Positions 55,470 through 63,319 of a stretch of DNA of 64,000 bases are shown in pieces. The notes beneath the pieces were generated by a model that had not been told where the DNA came from, made no database searches, and was given only the letters and a program-made list of their open reading frames with translations. Location of the stretch: NCBI RefSeq assembly GCF_000332975.1, contig NZ_BANR01000003.1, positions 124,001 through 188,000 of the forward strand, read 5' to 3'. This stretch comes from Gordonia aichiensis NBRC 108223 (GTDB taxonomy: Bacteria; Actinomycetota; Actinomycetes; Mycobacteriales; Mycobacteriaceae). Made by a program: the position numbers and the translations under genes. Numbering within the stretch: the stretch's first letter is position 1; each line of letters starts with the position of its first letter.

Positions 55470-56366
55470 GTGAGCGCACGCGTTGACGCCTACATCTGGG
55501 CGATCCGCTTGACGAAGACGCGCTCGGCTGCGGGCGACGCGTGTCGTGGCGGGCACGTACGCGTCAACGGGACCACTGCCAAGCCGGCACAGCACGTCAG
55601 CATCGGCGACGAGGTGCGTGTGCGGTTGGGTGGTCGTGAGCGGATCGTTGAGGTCACGCAGGTGATCACCAAACGTGTATCCGCTGCGGCAGCGTCGGCC
55701 TGCTACATCGACAAGAGCCCGCCCCCGCCGTCGAGGGAGATCCTTGCCAGTCAACCGCGACGCGATCGTGGCGCGGGGCGACCGACCAAGCGTGAGCGAC
55801 GTGAGATCGACAAGTTGATGCGCGGTGGTTTCCTGGTGTCCGTCGCGTTGCTGATCGCGCTGATCGGCAGCGCATGCTCGTCGGGTTCCGACGATGCAGG
55901 CGGCTCCCGCAACGACAACGCCGCAACTGCACCGGGCAAGGCGGGGTCGGGTCCGTTCTTCGGCCAATGTGGAGGCGTGACCACCGAAGAGGTCAATGAT
56001 CTGGCGAAGCTGGGAACGCTGACCAACACGGTGAACAACTCGTCGGTCTGCGAGTGGTCGTCGAGTGCTGACCGCACCGGGCCGGTGGCCTCGTTCAACT
56101 GGTATCGCGGTTCGCCGATCGGGCGTGAGCGTGCCACCGAGCAACTGTCCCGTGAGTCGACCAAGGACATAGAGATCAACGGGCACAAGGGATTCATCGC
56201 GTCCGACACGGGGATCTGCGAGATTGGAATCGGCTTCGGCGCCGACTTCTTCGAGTGGTCGGTGAGCGCGGGCGTCAGCTCGCTGAGCACGCAGGCGCCC
56301 GACACCGAGCAGATCTGCGACGCCACACGGCAACTCGCCACGATGTCGATCGAGCGTGCGTCATGA
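55470..56366 (+). CDS. S4-domain RNA-binding protein fused in frame to a DUF3558 lipoprotein
   Basis: A 298-codon open frame with two parts. Residues 1 to about 115 are a complete S4-domain/Hsp15-like protein (V-D-A-Y-I-W-A-I-R-L-T-K-T-R, then G-H-V-R-V-N-G and the C-terminal R-D-R-G-A-G-R-P-T-K-R-E-R-R-E-I-D-K-L). Homologues end at about that point. Here no stop follows; the frame continues into a lipoprotein signal peptide (ATG 55818, hydrophobic run, lipobox I-G-S-A-C) and a DUF3558-type domain. Either the stop was lost and a fusion is made, or the lipoprotein is translated from ATG 55818 as a separate product. GTG 55470 starts the S4 part. Confidence 0.8.
   Translation: MSARVDAYIWAIRLTKTRSAAGDACRGGHVRVNGTTAKPAQHVSIGDEVRVRLGGRERIVEVTQVITKRVSAAAASACYIDKSPPPPSREILASQPRRDRGAGRPTKRERREIDKLMRGGFLVSVALLIALIGSACSSGSDDAGGSRNDNAATAPGKAGSGPFFGQCGGVTTEEVNDLAKLGTLTNTVNNSSVCEWSSSADRTGPVASFNWYRGSPIGRERATEQLSRESTKDIEINGHKGFIASDTGICEIGIGFGADFFEWSVSAGVSSLSTQAPDTEQICDATRQLATMSIERAS
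55818..56366 (+). CDS. DUF3558-type lipoprotein (internal start of the fused frame)
   Basis: From ATG 55818 the frame gives a 182-residue lipoprotein: n-region M-R-G-G, hydrophobic core, lipobox S-A-C, then a Ser/Asp/Gly linker and a DUF3558-like domain with the C-E-W and F-N-W-Y segments. Many actinobacteria have several such lipoproteins of unknown role. Signal peptidase II could not process it if it stayed joined to the 116-residue S4 protein, so internal initiation is the simpler reading; the upstream ribosome site is weak. It overlaps the next lipoprotein gene by four bases. Confidence 0.65.
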   Translation: MRGGFLVSVALLIALIGSACSSGSDDAGGSRNDNAATAPGKAGSGPFFGQCGGVTTEEVNDLAKLGTLTNTVNNSSVCEWSSSADRTGPVASFNWYRGSPIGRERATEQLSRESTKDIEINGHKGFIASDTGICEIGIGFGADFFEWSVSAGVSSLSTQAPDTEQICDATRQLATMSIERAS

Positions 56367-56917
56367 GAAAGCACACGCGAGTCGTCGTGCCGCTTCTGAC
56401 AGCTTTTCTCCTGCTGATCGGCGTGCTGACGGGATGCACCGTCGACGGTCAGGCGGTGTCGTCAGAACAAGCCAACGCCGACCAGTCCGGCAATGTCGAC
56501 ACCGATAGATTCGACAAGCTGACTCTCGAGTGCCAGGTGCTCTCGACCGCGCAGATCGCCAAGGCTGTCGGTGGGACGTCGGCGCGAGGCACCTTCAACG
56601 GAGCGATCTGCCGATGGATCGTCGACGGTGCGGTCGCCGCGAATGTCACATTCAACTGGTTCGAATGGGGCGACTTCAGCGTCGAGAAGGATGCGGCCAA
56701 ACGTCTCGGTTACACCACCGAGAACGTCCGGATCGTGAGCCAGGCGGCGTTCACTCAGCGAGATCCCAAGCGTCCCGCGGTGTGCGGTGTGACCAGTCGG
56801 GCACCCACTCGCGGCGTCTACACGTTCTGGGTCGAACCAATCGGTGGCGCCGCTGCCGCGGACCCGTGCGTAGCTCCGACGAAACTCATGGAGCTGCTTC
56901 TCAACGGCGGACAGTGA
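56363..56917 (+). CDS. DUF3558-type lipoprotein
   Basis: A 184-residue lipoprotein with signal peptide and lipobox L-T-G-C (Cys about residue 25), then a DUF3558-type domain with the C-R-W-I and F-N-W-F-E-W segments that parallel the C-E-W and F-N-W-Y of its neighbour. The two are paralogues in tandem, overlapping by four bases (ATGA), and probably act together at the outer face of the membrane. Confidence 0.85.
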   Translation: MRKHTRVVVPLLTAFLLLIGVLTGCTVDGQAVSSEQANADQSGNVDTDRFDKLTLECQVLSTAQIAKAVGGTSARGTFNGAICRWIVDGAVAANVTFNWFEWGDFSVEKDAAKRLGYTTENVRIVSQAAFTQRDPKRPAVCGVTSRAPTRGVYTFWVEPIGGAAAADPCVAPTKLMELLLNGGQ

Positions 56918-56934
56918 TCGCGATCCGCGCGTAG

Positions 56935-56950
56935 TCAAACATATGTTCGA
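56935..56950 (+). promoter_or_regulatory. LexA-type (SOS) box before the VOC gene
   Basis: TCAAACATATGTTCGA matches TCGAAC-N4-GTTCGA at eleven of twelve fixed positions; one base differs. It lies 32 bases before the VOC start codon and 18 bases after the lipoprotein stop. Confidence 0.6.
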
Positions 56951-56981
56951 CTGCGTGTCGAATTGTGGTTAAGGTGAGTCC

Positions 56982-57338
56982 ATGACTCTCTCCGTTGCCA
57001 TGATCACAGTTGATGCACACGACCCGACCACTCTCGCCACCTGGTGGGCCACCAATCTCGGCGGCAGGATCGTCGAGGAGAACGACGGATTCTTCGTGAT
57101 CGTGGCGTTGGGCGACGGCCAACCCGCGATCGGATTCCAGAAGGTCGACGACCCGACCCCTGGCAAGAATCGCATCCACCTCGATCTGTCGTCGCCCGAG
57201 TATCCGGCGATCGTCGACACTCTCGTCGCGAACGGTGCCACCAACCTCGGCGACCGCGAGATCCCGGGCGGCGGTTTCGCGTGGACCACGTTGGCCGACC
57301 CCGCCGGAAACGAGTTCTGCGTGTCGGGGGGTCACTAG
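56982..57338 (+). CDS. VOC superfamily protein
   Basis: A 118-residue single-module VOC protein of the short glyoxalase-like type (V-A-M-I-T-V-D-A-H-D-P-T-T-L-A-T-W-W, then a central R-I-H-L-D-L and terminal A-D-P-A-G-N-E-F-C-V). AAGGTGAG precedes the ATG. A near-consensus SOS box lies just upstream, so it may be induced by DNA damage; the substrate is unknown. Confidence 0.82.
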   Translation: MTLSVAMITVDAHDPTTLATWWATNLGGRIVEENDGFFVIVALGDGQPAIGFQKVDDPTPGKNRIHLDLSSPEYPAIVDTLVANGATNLGDREIPGGGFAWTTLADPAGNEFCVSGGH

Positions 57339-57388
57339 CCTGTCGGAGCGCTCTGTCCCCGCAATCGTGGCCCCTGGCCGGTCGGCTG

Positions 57389-58279
57389 CTACCGCTTCGT
57401 CACCGAGGCGGTGGCGGCAACCTGATACTCGGCGTCGTCGCCGGGGATGAGCATCCACAACAGGAGCCGCCGGGGCTCTCGGACACGCCGCACCGTGATG
57501 GGTGTACCGGGAACAATGGGACGCAGATATTCGATCACGAGGCGATGTGGTCCCTCGATCAGGTCTCCGTGATCAACCAGCTCGTCTTCGACGGCCTCGA
57601 GGTAGGCGGCATTGTTGAGGTGCTTGAACGGGTCGAAATCGGTGCTGCGCAATACGTGCTCGCGATCAGGCGCCGACGCTCCTTCCTCATCTGGAGCCTG
57701 CTCGGGGTTCATCGACTTCCACCGAAGTCGATGCTCGTCGGTCATCGACGACAGCAACTCGAATGCGTTGTCGGAGATCCGCGAGGGCATGCCCTGGTCG
57801 TTGACGTTGATCCAGAAGGCCTCTGACTCGATCAGTCCGGGCTCGCGCGGTTCGGGATTGAACCGGTTGGTCTCGTGTTCTGCGGTCAGCCGCACGCGCA
57901 TGTTGGTCCAGCGGGTCGACAACGCGCCGCACCAGCGCTGGGCCGTAACGGTCGCGGGCCACGAGATCGGCGAGATCACGTCGATGACCGTCCGACGCAC
58001 GATCCAGAACGGATCGGAGTCGCCGAGGTCTGTCGCATCGATGTTGTCGTTGGCGATGTCCTGCAGATACCGTGCGGCGGCGTCGAGACGCACCCGCATG
58101 TCCTGGTCGACGTCTCCGGTGCGTACGCGGTAGGTCGCCTCGAAGTATCGGGCGCCCTCTTTCCGGGCCGGGAGCGCGGAGTCGGTGGCCTGACTGTGGT
58201 CGCGGGTCAATAGCTGTCCTCTGTTGACGTCGGCTGTGCCGGTTGGCTCACACGTGTCGGTTACGATCGGGTGGCTCAC
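57389..58279 (-). CDS. Acyl-ACP thioesterase family protein
   Basis: A 296-residue double-hotdog thioesterase of the FatA/FatB-like bacterial family: first hotdog about residues 44-165 (R-T-G-D-V-D-Q-D-M-R-V-R-L-D-A-A-A-R-Y-L-Q-D), second from about 205 (R-S-T-D-F-D-P-F-K-H-L-N-N-A-A-Y-L). The D-x-x-x-H-x-N-N pattern in the second module is the catalytic-type motif. It would release fatty acids from acyl carrier protein or CoA. The GTG start is used; it is divergent from fprB, with a KstR-type palindrome between. Confidence 0.85.
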   Translation of the reverse strand: MSHPIVTDTCEPTGTADVNRGQLLTRDHSQATDSALPARKEGARYFEATYRVRTGDVDQDMRVRLDAAARYLQDIANDNIDATDLGDSDPFWIVRRTVIDVISPISWPATVTAQRWCGALSTRWTNMRVRLTAEHETNRFNPEPREPGLIESEAFWINVNDQGMPSRISDNAFELLSSMTDEHRLRWKSMNPEQAPDEEGASAPDREHVLRSTDFDPFKHLNNAAYLEAVEDELVDHGDLIEGPHRLVIEYLRPIVPGTPITVRRVREPRRLLLWMLIPGDDAEYQVAATASVTKR

Positions 58280-58312
58280 AGGGCAATCGTTAAGATACAG
58301 TCACATCAAAAC

Positions 58313-58326
58313 TAGAACACGTTCTA
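58313..58326. promoter_or_regulatory. KstR-type operator between thioesterase and fprB
   Basis: TAGAACACGTTCTA fits the KstR consensus TNNAACNNGTTNNA at every fixed position. KstR represses cholesterol/steroid-degradation genes in mycolic-acid actinobacteria. It is 30 bases before the fprB start and 33 from the thioesterase start. Confidence 0.7.
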
Positions 58327-58355
58327 CGTGCTGAGTGTTCGAAGGACAGATGCAG

Positions 58356-60041
58356 ATGGCCCATGTGATCACACGCCCTTGTTGTAACGATGCGAGCTGC
58401 GTCGCGGTGTGCCCGGTCAACTGTATCCATCCCACTCCGGACGAGCCCGCCTTCTTCACCGCCGAGAGCCTCTACATCGACCCCGACACATGCATCGACT
58501 GCGGAGCGTGCATCGACGAGTGTCCCGTCGAGGCGATCATTCCCGACGACCAGCTCGACGAGCGTGATGAGCCGTACCTCCAGATCAACGCCGACTACTA
58601 CACAGACCACGATGTCGACGGTGGCCTTGTTCCCCCGAAGAAGGCCCCCAAACTGCCGGAAGGGAACATCCGGGTAGCCATCGTAGGTGCCGGTCCCGCC
58701 GCGTTCTACGCTGCAGAGGAACTCGTCCGCAAACCCCAGGTGGCCGTCGACATGTTTGACCGCCTGCCGACGCCGTACGGCCTGGTTCGCGCGGGTGTCG
58801 CCCCCGACCACGCGGCGACAAAGGGCGTCGAATCGACGTTCGCCGCGACCTCGGCCAAGCGCAACTTCCGGTACTTCCTCAACGTCGAGGTCGGCACGCA
58901 CATCAGCCACGATGAACTGACCGAGCGCTACAACGCTGTCATCTACGCGGTAGGGGCACCCACCGACAAACGGTTGGGCATCCCCGGTGAAGACCTCGCG
59001 GGTTCGGTGTCGGCGACCGAGTTCGTCGCCTGGTACAACGGTCATCCCGACTTCGCCGACCGCATCTTCGATCTGTCGTCAGAGCGCGCGGTGGTCGTGG
59101 GCAACGGCAACGTCGCACTCGACGTGGCACGCATTCTGGTGACCGATCCCGACGAACTCGCGAAGACCGACATCGCCGACCATGCCCTCGCCGCGCTGCG
59201 CGAGTCGAACATCCGGGAGGTCGTCCTACTGGGGCGCCGCGGGATTGCACAAGCCGCCTACACCAACAGCGAGTTCCTCGCACTCGGCGACGTCGACGGG
59301 GTCGACGTGATCATCGACCCGGCCGACCTCACGCTCGATCCGCAATCGAAGGCGGCGCAGTCCGACGGCGAACTCGACTCGACGATCGCGACCAAGCTGC
59401 GCATCGCACAGGAGTTCGCCGCCCGACCGACGGTCGAGGGCAACAAGCGGATCGTCTTCCGCTTCCTCACGTCGCCAACGGAACTGTCCGGTGACGGGAG
59501 GGTCGAGAAACTGCACGCCGTGCGCAACGTCTACACCGAAGCGGGAGACAACGTCGCGATCGTGCCGACCGACGAGGGTGTCGACCTCGACACCGGACTC
59601 GTACTGCGCGCGATCGGGTATCGCGGGGTACCCATCACCGACGTGCCGTTCGACGAGGTGCACTGTGTGGTGCCCAACGTCGAGGGCAGGGTGCAGACGA
59701 GCGTCGACGGCGACCCGGTCCGGGGTCTGTACGTGACCGGATGGATCAAGCGGGGCGCCACCGGCGGGATCGGGCGCAATCGACTGTGCGGTCAGGAGAC
59801 CGCCGAATCGGTGATCGCCGACTTCGTCGCCGGCGTGCTGCCCGACGCTCCCACCTCGGCGGACGACGTGGCCGACCTGGTTGCTGAACGCGGCGCCCAC
59901 CGCATCGACCTCGCCGGATGGAAGAACATCGACGCCACCGAACGCAGCGCGGGGAAGTCGGCTGGCCGTCGTCGTGTGAAACTGGTGCATATCGATGATC
60001 TCGAGTCGGCGTCACGGGAAGTGGCGGACGCGAGGTCGTGA
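58356..60041 (+). CDS. fprB: Ferredoxin/ferredoxin-NADP+ reductase fusion
   Basis: A 561-residue protein matching mycobacterial FprB. Residues 1-80 are a 7Fe- or 8Fe-type ferredoxin (C-C-N-D-A-S-C-V-A-V-C-P-V-N-C, then C-I-D-C-G-A-C-I-D-E-C-P). The rest is an adrenodoxin-reductase-like module with FAD loop G-A-G-P-A (about residue 113), NADP loop G-N-G-N-V-A-L-D, and the C-terminal G-W-I-K-R-G motif. It passes electrons from NADPH to partners such as P450s. ATG 58356 aligns with FprB; ATG 58350 is too close to the GAAGGA ribosome site. The KstR-type box suggests a role in steroid oxidation. Confidence 0.93.
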   Translation: MAHVITRPCCNDASCVAVCPVNCIHPTPDEPAFFTAESLYIDPDTCIDCGACIDECPVEAIIPDDQLDERDEPYLQINADYYTDHDVDGGLVPPKKAPKLPEGNIRVAIVGAGPAAFYAAEELVRKPQVAVDMFDRLPTPYGLVRAGVAPDHAATKGVESTFAATSAKRNFRYFLNVEVGTHISHDELTERYNAVIYAVGAPTDKRLGIPGEDLAGSVSATEFVAWYNGHPDFADRIFDLSSERAVVVGNGNVALDVARILVTDPDELAKTDIADHALAALRESNIREVVLLGRRGIAQAAYTNSEFLALGDVDGVDVIIDPADLTLDPQSKAAQSDGELDSTIATKLRIAQEFAARPTVEGNKRIVFRFLTSPTELSGDGRVEKLHAVRNVYTEAGDNVAIVPTDEGVDLDTGLVLRAIGYRGVPITDVPFDEVHCVVPNVEGRVQTSVDGDPVRGLYVTGWIKRGATGGIGRNRLCGQETAESVIADFVAGVLPDAPTSADDVADLVAERGAHRIDLAGWKNIDATERSAGKSAGRRRVKLVHIDDLESASREVADARS

Positions 60042-60142
60042 CGCGGTGGCGGGTTCGGTCACGTCGTCTATTCCGACGGCGGTGAACCGTGCAGCATCGT
60101 CGGGCCCTCGCAGGTCCGTGAAACGAGAGGTGGAACCACAAC

Positions 60143-61453
60143 GTGCGCGTGGCATTACTGTCGTATCGCAGCAAACCGCATTGCGGTGGACAAGGCGTCT
60201 ACGTACGCCATCTCAGCAGGGAGTTGGCGCTGCTGGGGCATCAGGTCGAGATCTTCTCGGGACAGCCCTATCCCGACCTGGACCAGGCTGCGATCGACGC
60301 GGGCGTCACCCTCACCAAGGTGCCGAGCCTCGGGCTCTACGACGAACCGGATCCGTTTCGTACGCCACGACCCAGTGAATTCCGCGACTGGATCGACGCG
60401 CTCGAAGTCGGGGCGATGTGGACGGCAAGCTTCGGTGAGCCGTTGACATTCAGCCTTCGCGTCGCGCGCCTGCTCGCAGATCGTCGTGACGACTTCGACA
60501 TCGTGCACGACAACCAGTGCCTCGGCTACGGGCTGCTTCAGATCCAGAAGCAGGGCTACCCGCTGATCGCGACAATCCATCATCCGATCACCCGCGACCG
60601 GTCGCTGGCGGTCAAGGCCGCCACGGGGTGGCGCAAGATCAGCGCGTGGCGCTGGCATTCGTTTCTGCGGATGCAGGGTCGCGTCTCGCGTCGCATACCC
60701 GAACTTCTGACCGTCTCACGCAGCAGCGAGGTCGACATTCGTAAGGCGTTCGATATCGAAGCGGGTCGCATCACCACCATTCCCCTCGGCGTCGACACCG
60801 CGGTGTTCCGCCCCGAGGCGGCCTCGGCGCGGGTCCCCGGCCGTGTCGTGTGTGTCGCCAGTGCCGACGCACCACTCAAAGGGGTGTCGTACCTGCTGGA
60901 GGCGATCGCCAAACTCAGCGCGGAGCGCGACGTCGAACTCACCCTTGTCTCCAAGCTCGACCCGCATGGGCCGTCGGCGAAGCTGATCGACGAACTCGCC
61001 ATCTCGTCGCGGGTGCGGGTCGTCTCCGGTCTCGAGGATTCGGAGATGGCGGAGCTGCTCGCGTCGGCTGAGGTGGCCTGCGTACCGTCGCTCTACGAGG
61101 GCTTCTCGCTGCCCGCGGTGGAGGCCATGAGCTGTGGGACGCCACTCGTCGCAACGCACGCAGGTGCGATCCCCGAGGTGGTGGGTACGGATGGTCGCAC
61201 GGCTACGCTGGTCCCGCCACGCGATTCCGGTCGACTCGCGCAGGCCATCGGAGCTCTGCTCGACGACGAGACCGCCCGTGCCGCACTCGGTGCTGCGGCA
61301 CGTGCGCGGGTCGAAGACCGGTACAGCTGGGCTGCGGTGGCCGCCACGACCGCAGCACACTATGAGACCGTCCTCGCGCGGGTCCGTCGCGACGGACCCG
61401 GTGCCACAGGGCTAGCCATGAATTCGGAGAAGGGGAGTCATGCTCACAGTTGA
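60143..61453 (+). CDS. GT4-type glycosyltransferase
   Basis: A 436-residue GT-B glycosyltransferase. The N-terminal domain opens with G-G-Q-G-V-Y-V-R-H-L, and the C-terminal GT4 domain has P-S-L-Y-E-G-F-S-L-P-A-V-E-A-M-S-C-G-T-P (EX7E motif with the two glutamates). It transfers a sugar from a nucleotide donor, probably to a lipid or cell-envelope acceptor. A GTG with GAGAGG upstream is the start. It overlaps the methyltransferase gene by 14 bases. Confidence 0.87.
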   Translation: MRVALLSYRSKPHCGGQGVYVRHLSRELALLGHQVEIFSGQPYPDLDQAAIDAGVTLTKVPSLGLYDEPDPFRTPRPSEFRDWIDALEVGAMWTASFGEPLTFSLRVARLLADRRDDFDIVHDNQCLGYGLLQIQKQGYPLIATIHHPITRDRSLAVKAATGWRKISAWRWHSFLRMQGRVSRRIPELLTVSRSSEVDIRKAFDIEAGRITTIPLGVDTAVFRPEAASARVPGRVVCVASADAPLKGVSYLLEAIAKLSAERDVELTLVSKLDPHGPSAKLIDELAISSRVRVVSGLEDSEMAELLASAEVACVPSLYEGFSLPAVEAMSCGTPLVATHAGAIPEVVGTDGRTATLVPPRDSGRLAQAIGALLDDETARAALGAAARARVEDRYSWAAVAATTAAHYETVLARVRRDGPGATGLAMNSEKGSHAHS

Positions 61454-62165
61454 TTTCGACCGCTTGGGTGTCGGGTCGCACACGAAGGTGATCGACATCG
61501 GTGCGGGGCAGGGCAGGCACTCGTTCGAGATGTTCCGTCGTGGTGCAGACGTCATCGCGTTCGACCAGTCCGAGAGCGACATGGCCGACGTCGCGGAGAT
61601 GTTCGACGCGATGATGGCCGAGGGGCAGGTCCCCGCCGACGCCAAGGCACGTGCGGAAGTGGGAGACGCTCTTCGACTTCCCTACGCCGACAACAGCTTC
61701 GACGTCGTACTGATGTCGGAGATTCTCGAGCACATCCCCTCCGACGAAGAGGCCATCGCCGAGATGGCGCGCATTCTCAAGCCCGGCGGCGTCGGTGCGG
61801 TGACCGTACCGCGCTATTGGCCCGAGAAGGTGTGCTGGGCCCTGTCGGACGCCTACCACGAGGTCGAGGGCGGCCACGTCCGGATCTACAGGGCGTCGGA
61901 GTTGGCCGACAAGTTGCGCGCGAACGGTCTCGAGGTGACAGGCACCGACCACGCGCACGCACTGCACGCGCCCTACTGGTGGCTCAAATGTGCCGTGGGC
62001 GTTGAGAACAACGACAATCCGTTGGTGAAGGCGTACCACAAGCTGTTGGTGTGGGACATGATGTCGGCACCGGCCCTGACCCGGGTCGGTGAGCAGGTGC
62101 TCAATCCGGTGATCGGCAAGTCGGTCGCGTTGTACCTGCGGAAGCCGGAGCTCGCGGCGTCGTGA
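61440..62165 (+). CDS. Class I SAM-dependent methyltransferase
   Basis: A 241-residue methyltransferase (UbiE/Methyltransf_11 type) with motif I V-I-D-I-G-A-G-Q-G-R-H (about residues 18-28), the acidic D-Q-S at the end of strand 2, and L-M-S-E-I-L-E-H-I for motif IV. Residue after about 180 is a C-terminal extension with conserved-looking W-W-L-K. It overlaps the glycosyltransferase and so probably modifies the same envelope lipid or an intermediate. Confidence 0.87.
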   Translation: MLTVDFDRLGVGSHTKVIDIGAGQGRHSFEMFRRGADVIAFDQSESDMADVAEMFDAMMAEGQVPADAKARAEVGDALRLPYADNSFDVVLMSEILEHIPSDEEAIAEMARILKPGGVGAVTVPRYWPEKVCWALSDAYHEVEGGHVRIYRASELADKLRANGLEVTGTDHAHALHAPYWWLKCAVGVENNDNPLVKAYHKLLVWDMMSAPALTRVGEQVLNPVIGKSVALYLRKPELAAS

Positions 62166-62202
62166 CCGTGACGTCGAGCATCGTCGACCCGACCACCGGT
62201 CG

Positions 62203-63240
62203 ATGACCGCGCAGGCGCATGTGGGTGCGCTCGCCATCGCCGGTGTGGTGACAGGTGAGCAGATGCGCGACACCGGAGCCGCCATAGCCGCCATGCAGGA
62301 GGACAGCGGCGCCCTGCCGTGGTTTCCGGGCGGCCGCACCGACCCCTGGGATCACATCGAGTCCGCGATGGCGTTGAGCGTCACCGGTTTTCACGCAGAA
62401 GCCGAGGCTGCATACGGCTGGAGCCAGCGCACCCAGCGTGCGGATGGATCGTGGCCGCTGCGCTTCGACTCCGGTGTCGTGACCGATCACGGCACCGATT
62501 CCAATTTCTGCGCGTACATCGCTGTCGGTGTCTGGCATCACTATCAGATCACCGGCGACGTCAAGTTCTTGAAACGCATGTGGCCGGTCGTGTGGTCGGC
62601 GATCAACCTCGTCCTGCGTTTCCAGCGTCCCGACGGAGCCTTCCGCTGGGCGGGCGATCACGAGACGGGCGCCATGTTCGACGAGGCGCTGATCACGGGG
62701 AATGCCAGCATTTTCCATGCGCTCGACTGTGCTGTTCACATGGCGGCCGAGGTCGATCAACCCGACGACGAATGGGTGCGTGCGCGTGCCGCGTTGCGCG
62801 ACGCATTCACCTGCCGCCCCGACGTTTTCGAGAGGCCGTCCGAGCACTCGATGGATTGGTACTACCCGGTCCTCGGCGGTGCGATCCGGGGCAGGGCAGG
62901 CCAGGAGATGATCGCGCGTCGGTGGGAGGAGTTCGTCGTCCCCGGACTCGGGGCACGGTGCGTCGACCACCGGCCGTGGGTCACCGGAGCGGAGACCTGC
63001 GAATTGGCCATCGCCCTCGATGCTCTCGGCGACATCGCAGACGCCGTCGAGCTCATCGCCTCGATCCAACACCTGCGCGATCCGGATGGTGCTTATTGGA
63101 CTGGACTCGTCTTCGACGACGGGAAGCGGTGGCCGGTGGAGAAGAGCTGCTGGACATCGGCGGCCGTGGTCCTCGCGGTCGACGCGGTCACGAGAAGCAG
63201 CGAGGCCAACGGGATCTTCCGCGACGCCGGAGCGGTCTGA
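62203..63240 (+). CDS. Alpha/alpha-toroid protein (prenyltransferase/glucosidase-like)
   Basis: A 345-residue protein with repeated helical pairs and W/D/G-rich turns (D-G-S-W-P-L-R-F, D-G-A-F-R-W, D-G-A-Y-W-T-G), typical of six-barrel alpha/alpha toroids such as squalene-hopene-cyclase-like or glycoside-hydrolase-like proteins. Relatives in similar GT4-methyltransferase clusters are often labelled prenyltransferase, without proof. No DxDD cyclase motif was seen. It lies 37 bases after the methyltransferase. Confidence 0.65.
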   Translation: MTAQAHVGALAIAGVVTGEQMRDTGAAIAAMQEDSGALPWFPGGRTDPWDHIESAMALSVTGFHAEAEAAYGWSQRTQRADGSWPLRFDSGVVTDHGTDSNFCAYIAVGVWHHYQITGDVKFLKRMWPVVWSAINLVLRFQRPDGAFRWAGDHETGAMFDEALITGNASIFHALDCAVHMAAEVDQPDDEWVRARAALRDAFTCRPDVFERPSEHSMDWYYPVLGGAIRGRAGQEMIARRWEEFVVPGLGARCVDHRPWVTGAETCELAIALDALGDIADAVELIASIQHLRDPDGAYWTGLVFDDGKRWPVEKSCWTSAAVVLAVDAVTRSSEANGIFRDAGAV

Positions 63241-63271
63241 CACCCCGTCGCGGACATATCAGGCGCAGAAC

Positions 63272-63313
63272 AGGAACATGTTCTAGACAGGTGTCCAGTC
63301 ATCTGCCTATCCT
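63272..63313 (+). promoter_or_regulatory. KstR-like palindrome and promoter of the last gene
   Basis: AGGAACATGTTCTA (63272-63285) keeps the AAC-N2-GTT-N2-A core of the KstR motif, differing at the first base. TAGACA (63284-63289, -35-like, five of six) and TATCCT (63308-63313, -10) are 18 bases apart. The ATG is at 63320, which fits a leaderless start. The palindrome overlaps the -35. Confidence 0.5.
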
Positions 63314-63319
63314 GGCGGT

